Source of the DNA: Paracoccaceae bacterium | GTDB taxonomy: Bacteria > Pseudomonadota > Alphaproteobacteria > Rhodobacterales > Rhodobacteraceae | Reading direction: 5' to 3' | NCBI GenBank assembly: GCA_007119835.1 | Contig: SKOX01000148.1 | Location: forward strand, 1-5,319 | DNA: 5,319 bases | Part shown: positions 1-3,980 of the stretch, piece by piece | Position numbering within the stretch: position 1 is the stretch's first letter | Layout: the number at the start of each line of letters is the position of its first letter | Program-made: the position numbers and the translations under genes | Notes under the pieces: generated by a model | What the model was told of the DNA's origin: nothing | Seen by the model: only the letters and a program-made list of their open reading frames with translations | The model's database searches: none

Positions 1-5
1 CAGGC

Positions 6-767
6 TCATGGCGCCACCACGAAGACGACATAGCCGAAGCTGTCGCCATGGGCGCGCCAGACGGCGATCTCGGTGCGATGGGCGGCGATGGCCCGGGCAA
101 GGGTGGCATCGGCGGCGCCATCAGCGGCGCCATCGGCGGGGGCATCGGCGGGGGGCGCCAGCGCGTCCAGCCGCGCCTCCAGCGGGGCGTAATAGGCCTC
201 CCATGCGCGGGGCTGCAGGGTCAGACGGCCAAGCTGCCGCGCGCCGGTGGCAGCGATCCGGCCGGACACACCATCGACGTCGGTCATCTCCGGATACTCC
301 GCCCAGACCGCCTGCGCCTCGGGGTGCGGCGCGCTCACCAGCCAGACCGCCTCGGTGAAGGCGATCCGCCCGCCCGGCCGCAGCAGCGGCCGCCAGAGGC
401 CGAGCGCCCGCTCCACGCCCATGATGTAGACCGCGCCCTCGCACCAAAGGAGATCGAACGACCCCGCTTCGAAGGGCAGCGCAGCCATGTCGGCCTCCAC
501 CGCCGCGAACCGCGGCCCATGCCCCGCCGCCGCCACCCGCGCCCGCGCGGCCTCGATGAACGGCGCGTGGTCGTCGACGCCGGTCACCCGCGCCTCCGGC
601 AGCGCCTCGAGCAGCACGAGGCTCGACGGCCCCGGCCCGCAGCCGATGTCGAGCACCGCGAGCCGCCCGGAAAGCCCGGTCAGCGCCAGCGCCCTCAGCG
701 TGTCCTCCCGGCTGCCCGGTCCCTCGTGGGGCAGGCCGCTGTGCAGCGTGAAGAAGAGCGCGTCCAT
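6..767 (-). CDS. Class I SAM-dependent methyltransferase, substrate unknown
   Basis: A 253-residue cytosolic protein. Seen: the glycine-rich SAM-binding motif I VLDIGCGPG (residues 38-46), the acidic end of strand 2 GVDD (63-66), an EADM/ALPF stretch (91-99), FDLLWCEGAVYIMG (104-117) and the post-catalytic LLRPGGR (128-134). From memory, the opening LHSGLPHEGPGS and the ending GYVVFVV match a widespread family of uncharacterised methyltransferases of about 250 residues, so length is normal. The methyl acceptor cannot be deduced. The frame stays open far upstream to about 1220, but this ATG is chosen because it begins the family-like N-terminus and has AAGGA 8 nt before it (minus strand, 776-780). 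Residues about 207-221 are an ADGA-type repeat coded by a tandem DNA repeat, probably a surface loop. The gene is divergent from the membrane-protein gene at 921. Fold assignment is firm; function is open. Confidence 0.9.
   Translation of the reverse strand: MDALFFTLHSGLPHEGPGSREDTLRALALTGLSGRLAVLDIGCGPGPSSLVLLEALPEARVTGVDDHAPFIEAARARVAAAGHGPRFAAVEADMAALPFEAGSFDLLWCEGAVYIMGVERALGLWRPLLRPGGRIAFTEAVWLVSAPHPEAQAVWAEYPEMTDVDGVSGRIAATGARQLGRLTLQPRAWEAYYAPLEARLDALAPPADAPADGAADGAADATLARAIAAHRTEIAVWRAHGDSFGYVVFVVAP
107..154. repeat. 4 x 12 bp tandem repeat inside the methyltransferase gene
   Basis: Four head-to-tail 12 bp units start at 107, 119, 131 and 143: CATCGGCGGCGC, CATCAGCGGCGC, CATCGGCGGGGG, CATCGGCGGGGG. 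The unit is a multiple of three, so gain or loss of a copy keeps the methyltransferase frame. On the minus strand it encodes Ala-Asp-Gly/Ala-Ala type tetrapeptides at residues about 207-221, just before the C-terminal helix region. Confidence 0.85.
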
Positions 768-796
768 CCGGCCTGTCCTTCCCTGAGCCCGCCCCT

Positions 797-812
797 GCGG
801 CGACAGCGCCGC
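797..812. repeat. Small GC-rich inverted repeat in methyltransferase 5' leader
   Basis: GCGGCG (797-802) and CGCCGC (807-812) are perfect 6 bp arms separated by 4 nt. They lie about 30 nt upstream of the methyltransferase start, in the leader if that gene is transcribed from the divergent gap. It could form an RNA hairpin or be a dyad operator. In DNA this GC-rich it may also be chance. Confidence 0.3.
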
Positions 813-864
813 GACGCTGGCACAGCCCGTCCGCGCGTTCAACGCCCGCCGCTGCCGCAGCAGT

Positions 865-893
865 TTGGCATCGCCGCGCTCTTGCCCTAGAAC
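865..893 (+). promoter_or_regulatory. Candidate sigma70-type promoter for the membrane-protein gene
   Basis: TTGGCA (865-870, 5 of 6 to the -35 consensus) is followed after exactly 17 bp by TAGAAC (888-893, 4 of 6 to the -10 consensus). Transcription would begin near 900, giving a leader of about 20 nt that still includes the Shine-Dalgarno GGAG at 911-914. It sits in the 153 bp gap between two divergent genes. No convincing promoter for the methyltransferase was seen in this gap on the minus strand. Confidence 0.5.
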
Positions 894-920
894 GCCATCC
901 GACCCCCTCGGGAGACCGGA

Positions 921-1412
921 ATGCCCATCGCTGTGCTCATCCTCGTGCTCGTCGCCTACGGCTACGTCATGGTCGCCTACCCCGAATACCGCACCATCGG
1001 CCTCGCTCTCGGCGGCGCCGCGGCGGTGGCGCTCGGCGCCTACTTCTGGCTCACCGAGCCCGAGACCGTCCGCGCCGGCGCCCGGATCGAACCGGCCGAA
1101 CTCACCCTCGACAGCCTCGCGCTCGAACCGACCCCGCGCGGCGCCCGCCTGTCTGGACGGGTGCAGAACGCCTCGCCCGACTACCGCCTGCGCGAGATGA
1201 CGATCGAACTCACCCTGCACGACTGCCCCGACGAGACGACGCCGCTCGAGGAGTGCGAGGTGGTCGGCGAGTCCCGCGCCCTGGCCCGCCCCGACGCGCC
1301 CCCGCGCCAGACCCGCGCCTTCAGCGCTCGCTTCACCTTCGCCAACATCCCCGACCCCACCGGCGTCCTGCGCTACGAGTGGACCGTGACGGAGACCCGC
1401 GCGGGGCCATGA
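921..1412 (+). CDS. Two-TM membrane protein with C-terminal beta-rich domain, unknown function
   Basis: A 163-residue protein that I do not recognise by name. Two hydrophobic segments, residues about 2-20 and 25-43, are joined by a short loop (YPEYRT) and look like a helical hairpin in the inner membrane. The rest (about 50-163) is soluble, with alternating strand-like stretches (LSGRVQNAS, MTIELTLHDC, FSARFTFANI, YEWTVTETR). That pattern is loosely reminiscent of small Ig-like or FxLYD-type domains. Two cysteines, C102 and C112, bracket an acidic loop and could form a disulfide if the domain is periplasmic; topology is not decided by charge. The start has GGAG at 911-914, 6 nt upstream. It looks monocistronic: a 236 bp gap follows it and a divergent gene precedes it. 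Coding status is well supported by start signals and composition; function is unknown. Confidence 0.82.
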   Translation: MPIAVLILVLVAYGYVMVAYPEYRTIGLALGGAAAVALGAYFWLTEPETVRAGARIEPAELTLDSLALEPTPRGARLSGRVQNASPDYRLREMTIELTLHDCPDETTPLEECEVVGESRALARPDAPPRQTRAFSARFTFANIPDPTGVLRYEWTVTETRAGP

Positions 1413-1521
1413 CGGACGGGTGACCCTGCAATCCCTGCCGCCACTCCCGATCTGCCCCTATCGTTCACGCGCAGCCACCGAGGTTGCGATCCCGCGACCC
1501 TGTCGCAGCGCGAGTATCCGG

Positions 1522-1550
1522 TTAACCATGAACGCTTCTTGACTGAGAAT
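1522..1550 (+). promoter_or_regulatory. Weak candidate promoter upstream of the IPLPA-CTERM gene
   Basis: TTAACC (1522-1527) and GAGAAT (1545-1550) are separated by 17 bp and each match the sigma70 consensus at 4 of 6 positions. They lie in the less GC-rich stretch of the 1413-1648 gap, about 100 nt before the start codon. TTGACT at 1539-1544 is a better -35 on its own but has no good -10 at the right distance. The rest of the gap holds short GCGT/ACGC dyads at 1556-1575, and I see no gene in it. Confidence 0.2.
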
Positions 1551-1648
1551 GACTTGCGTGAGACGCTACGTGCGTGGGGATTGCGGAAAATTAGCTTCAA
1601 CAGACTTTTCGCGCGGTGAATCGCGAGCCAGCATTTGGGGTAAGCGGC

Positions 1649-2263
1649 ATGGTAACAAGTTTCCTGAGGGTCGTTCAGCGGCTGACTGCCGCGGCAGCGG
1701 TTGCAGGCCTTGGATGGACTGCGGCAGTCCCGGCTGCGGACGCGAGCGTCGTGCTCGGCTGCAGCAGCACCGACATCAACGGCAGCGCGGCCGCCGTGGC
1801 CTGCGTCAACACCCAAGGCGGCGGCAGGGGCGTGGCAGCCCATCACCGTCCGGTCAATGGCGCCAACAGACTGCCCGGCTTCCCGGCAGAATGGATCTAT
1901 GACGGGCATCAGGACGCAGCCCTTCCGGCCGCCGGCAGCAACATCCGCTTCTTCAGGGCGGGCTTCAAGGGATCCCCCCTCGGCGAGCTTTCCGGTACCT
2001 GGCGGATCCTGGACTACAACCCGAACCGCACCTACGCGCTGTCGATCTGGGGCGGCAGCAATCTCGTCACCTACCTGCTGCCGGCGGGCAAGTTCCAGGG
2101 AACCTGGAGCACGGCCGGGCTGCCCAACCCCGCCGGTCGCCAAGCGGCATTCTCCGGCGGCGGGCTCGCCTACATTCCGCTGCCTGCGGCCGCCTGGCTG
2201 ATGATCGCAGGGATCGGCGGGCTTGCACTGGTCGCGCGGCGGCGCAACCGGGCCGCTGCCTGA
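1649..2263 (+). CDS. Secreted protein with IPLPA (VPLPA-type) C-terminal sorting signal
   Basis: A 204-residue protein with two sorting signals. The N-terminus is a Sec signal peptide: basic start to R11, hydrophobic core 12-29, likely signal peptidase I cut after A30-D31-A32. The C-terminus is the tripartite exosortase signal: IPLPA (176-180), a hydrophobic helix (about 181-196), and a basic tail beginning RRR (197-199). In the known VPLPA/PEP-CTERM systems an exosortase processes this tail after export and the protein goes to the cell surface or exopolysaccharide matrix. The mid-region (about 115-156: SGTWRI, YALSIWGGSN, YLLPAG, GTWSTAGL) resembles a pattern recurring in PEP-CTERM proteins. 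C38 and C52 may pair. ATG 1649 is preferred over an in-frame GTG at 1616 because it starts the signal peptide and has GGGG at 1637-1640. No exosortase lies in the window. The ligand or role is unknown. Confidence 0.88.
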   Translation: MVTSFLRVVQRLTAAAAVAGLGWTAAVPAADASVVLGCSSTDINGSAAAVACVNTQGGGRGVAAHHRPVNGANRLPGFPAEWIYDGHQDAALPAAGSNIRFFRAGFKGSPLGELSGTWRILDYNPNRTYALSIWGGSNLVTYLLPAGKFQGTWSTAGLPNPAGRQAAFSGGGLAYIPLPAAAWLMIAGIGGLALVARRRNRAAA

Positions 2264-2286
2264 TCTCATGCCGCCAACCTGTCAGG

Positions 2287-2310
2287 GAGCGGGCGCCAGC
2301 CCGCTCTTCT
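2287..2310 (+). terminator. Intrinsic-type terminator after the IPLPA-CTERM gene
   Basis: A perfect 8 bp stem (GAGCGGGC 2287-2294 with GCCCGCTC 2299-2306) closes a 4 nt loop and is followed by TTCT. It begins 23 nt after the stop codon. The T tract is short, as is common in GC-rich bacteria, so termination may be partial. This matters because read-through would enter the next gene's leader. Confidence 0.7.
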
Positions 2311-2323
2311 GCACCACCGAACC

Positions 2324-2348
2324 GGAACCCCCTGCATCATCCCGCGTT
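2324..2348 (+). promoter_or_regulatory. EcfG-type general stress promoter candidate (GGAAC-N16-CGTT)
   Basis: GGAAC (2324-2328, extended GGAACC) is followed by 16 bp and CGTT (2345-2348). This equals the consensus described for alphaproteobacterial EcfG/SigT/RpoE2 sigma factors of the PhyR-NepR-EcfG general stress response. It lies on the correct strand, between a terminator and the DUF1328 gene. It predicts a transcription start near 2354-2357 and a leader of about 50 nt. Whether this organism has EcfG is not visible here, so the sigma assignment is inference. Confidence 0.6.
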
Positions 2349-2396
2349 CCTCCTGCGTGACGCCGGCCGCAGTGCCGGCCCCTTTGGAACGCGGGA
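2340..2396 (+). promoter_or_regulatory. 11 bp inverted repeat covering the promoter -10 and the Shine-Dalgarno
   Basis: The arm 2340-2350 (TCCCGCGTTCC) is perfectly complementary to 2386-2396 (GGAACGCGGGA). A second stem, GCCGGC 2362-2367 with GCCGGC 2374-2379, nests inside. The right arm contains most of the Shine-Dalgarno GGGAG (2393-2397), which stands 7 nt before the ATG at 2405. In any transcript that starts upstream of 2340 the ribosome site could be sequestered. A transcript starting near 2355 lacks the left arm and would leave it free. The repeat is seen directly; the regulatory role is inferred. Confidence 0.5.
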
Positions 2397-2404
2397 GTTA
2401 CGCC

Positions 2405-2569
2405 ATGGATCTGCTCAGCTGGGCACTCGTCTTCGCCATCGTCGCCGTCATCGCCGGCGTGCTTGGCTTCACCGGCGTCGCCTCGGCCTTCGCCGGCATC
2501 GCCCGGATCATCTTCTTCATCTTCCTGGTGCTGCTCGTCATCGCGCTCCTGTCCGGCGCCTTCGCCTGA
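2405..2569 (+). CDS. DUF1328 / YtjA-family (UPF0391) small membrane protein
   Basis: A 54-residue, almost entirely hydrophobic protein with two membrane helices (about residues 4-22 and 33-50). The hallmark stretch of the family is present: [28 protein letters not shown], here given as segments [11 protein letters not shown] (9-18 region) and GVLGFTGVA, then [10 protein letters not shown] (31-40). Length matches the family, typically 50-60 residues. Its biochemical function is unknown; it acts in the inner membrane. ATG 2405 is chosen because the family starts at this point and GGGAG at 2393-2397 is well placed. An in-frame GTG at 2357 would add 16 residues atypical of the family. The gene is preceded by a terminator and its own EcfG-like promoter, so it appears monocistronic and possibly stress-induced, which would fit a small envelope protein. 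Confidence 0.9.
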   Translation: MDLLSWALVFAIVAVIAGVLGFTGVASAFAGIARIIFFIFLVLLVIALLSGAFA

Positions 2570-2598
2570 CGCCCGCCAGAGATCGCGCCTCCGGCGAA

Positions 2599-2626
2599 CC
2601 TTGCGACGTCCTCCGTGACCGCAAGG
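2599..2626 (+). terminator. Hairpin downstream of the DUF1328 gene, possible terminator
   Basis: CCTTGCG (2599-2605) pairs perfectly with CGCAAGG (2620-2626). A further GTC/GAC pair (2608-2610 with 2617-2619) can extend the stem past a 2 nt bulge on one side. It begins 30 nt after the stop codon. There is no T tract, so it could be a transcript-stabilising 3' hairpin rather than a terminator. The rest of 2570-2778 holds no convincing gene, and I saw no clear terminator for the minus-strand pair that ends at 2779. Confidence 0.4.
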
Positions 2627-2778
2627 CCGCCGCGACACGCGCCGGGCAGGCTTAAGGACCGGTCAACGGCCCGGAACTTGCCCTGCCCTTCCCGAGCCTT
2701 TCGCAGCTGCCCACGTCTGGACAGCCGCCTCCGATCGCGCGACCCTCGCACGCTCTCCCGGCCCTCCGGCAGCCCGTT

Positions 2779-3570
2779 TCACCCGCAAACCGCCTCGGTG
2801 AGCGGCGACCCGGCCCGCTCGAGGCCCTCGATCACGTCGAAATGGTGCCGCTCCGCCTCCTCGGTCAGCCGGGGCGCCGCCCCGAGCCCCTCCCAGATCA
2901 TCGCCAGCAGCCGGCTCTGCCGAAGGAACTCGGGCCGCTCCGCTGCCCCGACCCAGAGGCGCACCCCCACCCCCTCGGGCGGCTCCATGAGCGCTGGGCT
3001 CTCCGCCCGCGCCTCCCCAAGGTCGAGCCGCAGGTCCGCGTTCATTCCCGTCCGAAGGAGCGGCCTCAGGTCGTGGACCCCGCTGATCGACACCACACGC
3101 TCGACCCGCTCGCCCATCGTTCCGAGCAGCCCCCCGGCCGAGACCTGCCGCAGCACCAGCTGCCCGCCCGCCGAATGCCCCGCGAGCCGCACCGGCCCCG
3201 CCACCGCCCCGGCCGCCAGTCGCACGGCCCGTGCGATCCCCTGCCCGATCGCTGCGATCCGCGCCTCGGGCGCCAGCACGTATCCGGGCAGCGCCACCGC
3301 CCACCCCCGCGCCAGCGCGCCGGCTGCGAGATGCGACCAGTCGCCCTGGTCGAAGGCCCGCCAGAACCCGCCATGCACGAACACGACGAGCCCCCGCGGC
3401 TCCCCCTCCGGCCGGAAGAGGTCGACCCGCTCCCGCGGATGGCTCCCGTATTCCAGCACCACCGGCGGCACCAGCGCCCGGAACGCCGCCGCCTTCGCAG
3501 CCCACCGCGCCGGATATTCGGAACCGCCCGGGATGTGGGGCGCGTTGGCGAAGGCGTCGTCCCAGTTCAT
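2779..3570 (-). CDS. Alpha/beta hydrolase, esterase-type kynurenine formamidase-like
   Basis: A 263-residue cytosolic alpha/beta hydrolase with no signal peptide. Seen: oxyanion-hole motif HGGFW (residues 66-70), nucleophile elbow GHSAGG (131-136, Ser133), a PEFLRQS segment (213-219), and a C-terminal HHFDVIEGL (242-250, likely catalytic His243). The HGGxW, GHSAGG, xPEFxRQS and HFD-V-E set resembles the eukaryotic and bacterial esterase-type kynurenine formamidases (AFMID/BNA7), which hydrolyse N-formylkynurenine to kynurenine and formate. In those enzymes the acid is an Asp just before SPEF; here the equivalent appears to be Glu211 (AERPEF), a conservative change. Start ATG has only a weak GGGG 6 nt upstream and lies 14 nt after the RAM-protein stop, so co-transcription or translational coupling is likely. 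Hydrolase fold is firm; substrate is inferred. A related carboxylesterase is the main alternative. Confidence 0.85.
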   Translation of the reverse strand: MNWDDAFANAPHIPGGSEYPARWAAKAAAFRALVPPVVLEYGSHPRERVDLFRPEGEPRGLVVFVHGGFWRAFDQGDWSHLAAGALARGWAVALPGYVLAPEARIAAIGQGIARAVRLAAGAVAGPVRLAGHSAGGQLVLRQVSAGGLLGTMGERVERVVSISGVHDLRPLLRTGMNADLRLDLGEARAESPALMEPPEGVGVRLWVGAAERPEFLRQSRLLAMIWEGLGAAPRLTEEAERHHFDVIEGLERAGSPLTEAVCG

Positions 3571-3584
3571 GGCGAGCCCCGGCC

Positions 3585-3821
3585 TCAGAACGCCTTGAAG
3601 GTCAGCGTCGTCAGACTCCGCTCGATGTTCGGGATGTCGAGGATCCGCTCGTTGATCCAGCGCCCGATATCCTCGCCCTCGGGGATGTAGACCTTCATCA
3701 GGAGGTCCCACTCGCCGCTCGTCGAGTAGAGCTCGGAGACCACCTCCCGGTCATAGACGGCGTTGGCGACCTCGTAGGTCGTCCCCGGCTTGCAGCGCAG
3801 CTGCACGAAGACGCAGTTCAT
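3585..3821 (-). CDS. Stand-alone Lrp/AsnC ligand-binding (RAM) domain protein
   Basis: A 78-residue protein that consists only of the effector-binding and oligomerisation domain of Lrp/AsnC regulators. Seen: N-terminal strand CVFVQLRC (3-10), helix [11 protein letters not shown] (14-24), [19 protein letters not shown] (28-46) with the typical SG-(E/D)-(W/Y)-D-hydrophobic core, helix through [14 protein letters not shown] (56-69), and final strand TTLTFKAF. There is no helix-turn-helix, so it should not bind DNA alone. Known relatives bind amino acids or modulate full-length Lrp partners; which applies here is not visible. The start is set by GGGAGG (minus strand, 3829-3834) 7 nt upstream. It is first in a two-gene minus-strand unit with the hydrolase and divergent from gcdH, suggesting a sensing role in amino-acid catabolism. 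Confidence 0.9.
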   Translation of the reverse strand: MNCVFVQLRCKPGTTYEVANAVYDREVVSELYSTSGEWDLLMKVYIPEGEDIGRWINERILDIPNIERSLTTLTFKAF

Positions 3822-3861
3822 GCCTTTTCCTCCCGATCCCGCGGTCGCCGCTACGATGCCC

Positions 3862-3877
3862 GCGGCGCAAGCGCCGC
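3862..3877. repeat. Near-perfect 16 bp palindrome in the divergent RAM-gcdH gap
   Basis: GCGGCGC (3862-3868) and GCGCCGC (3871-3877) are perfect 7 bp arms around AA. A direct repeat ACGATGCCC flanks the palindrome at 3853-3861 and 3879-3887. Its position about 40-55 bp upstream of the RAM-protein start makes it a candidate operator or leader hairpin for that gene. Chance is possible at this GC content. Confidence 0.4.
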
Positions 3878-3918
3878 AACGATGCCCCGCCCACGCGGCC
3901 GCCGCAACCGCCCTGCCG

Positions 3919-3947
3919 CGCGCGGCCGCCTTGACCGGGGCCGCGCG
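3919..3947. repeat. 9 bp inverted repeat upstream of gcdH, spanning a -35-like hexamer
   Basis: CGCGCGGCC (3919-3927) and GGCCGCGCG (3939-3947) are perfect 9 bp arms with an 11 nt spacer. The spacer contains TTGACC (3931-3936), 5 of 6 to a sigma70 -35. The best matching -10 (TCACAT at 3953-3958, 16 bp spacing) is poor. A dyad around the -35 would suit a repressor or activator site for gcdH. A smaller dyad TTCA-CA-TGAA follows at 3952-3961. Confidence 0.4.
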
Positions 3948-3968
3948 ACCCTTCACATGAAAGGTTAC

Positions 3969-3974
3969 AGGAGG
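3969..3974 (+). promoter_or_regulatory. Strong Shine-Dalgarno fixing the gcdH start
   Basis: AGGAGG, the full consensus, stands 6 nt before ATG 3981. The frame is open for hundreds of bases upstream and has another in-frame ATG at 3957 with no such signal, so this site decides the start. Confidence 0.9.
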
Positions 3975-3980
3975 CCCGCC

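Noticed and set aside
48..890. Long plus-strand open frame opposite the methyltransferase
   Set aside because: It is antisense to a gene with clear SAM-binding motifs; its translation is Arg/Pro-rich without recognisable domains, as expected of a shadow frame in high-GC DNA.
768..1220. N-terminal extension of the methyltransferase frame
   Set aside because: The extra residues are low-complexity and overlap the divergent membrane-protein gene; the ATG at 765-767 (minus) starts the family-like N-terminus and has a Shine-Dalgarno.
1748..1762. Lipobox-like VLGC (Cys38) in the IPLPA-CTERM protein
   Set aside because: Valine and leucine at -3 and -2 are a poor lipobox, the cysteine lies late after the hydrophobic core, and an ADA signal peptidase I site precedes it.
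1373..2269. 298-codon minus-strand open frame
   Set aside because: It lies antisense to the IPLPA-CTERM gene, whose signal peptide and sorting tail are convincing; no domain is visible in the minus-strand product.
2641..2688. Inverted repeats CCGGGC/GCCCGG and GGGCAGG/CCTGCCC between the DUF1328 and hydrolase genes
   Set aside because: The pairings compete with each other, loops are long and no T tract follows on either strand, so a terminator call is not supported.
3520..3546. Second GGAAC...CGTT pair
   Set aside because: The spacing is 18 bp, outside the usual 16-17, and it lies inside and antisense to the hydrolase gene with no plus-strand gene following closely. It shows the motif halves can pair by chance.
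3231..3980. Upstream extension of the gcdH frame
   Set aside because: It runs antisense through the hydrolase and RAM genes with Arg/Pro-rich translation; AGGAGG before ATG 3981 marks the true start.
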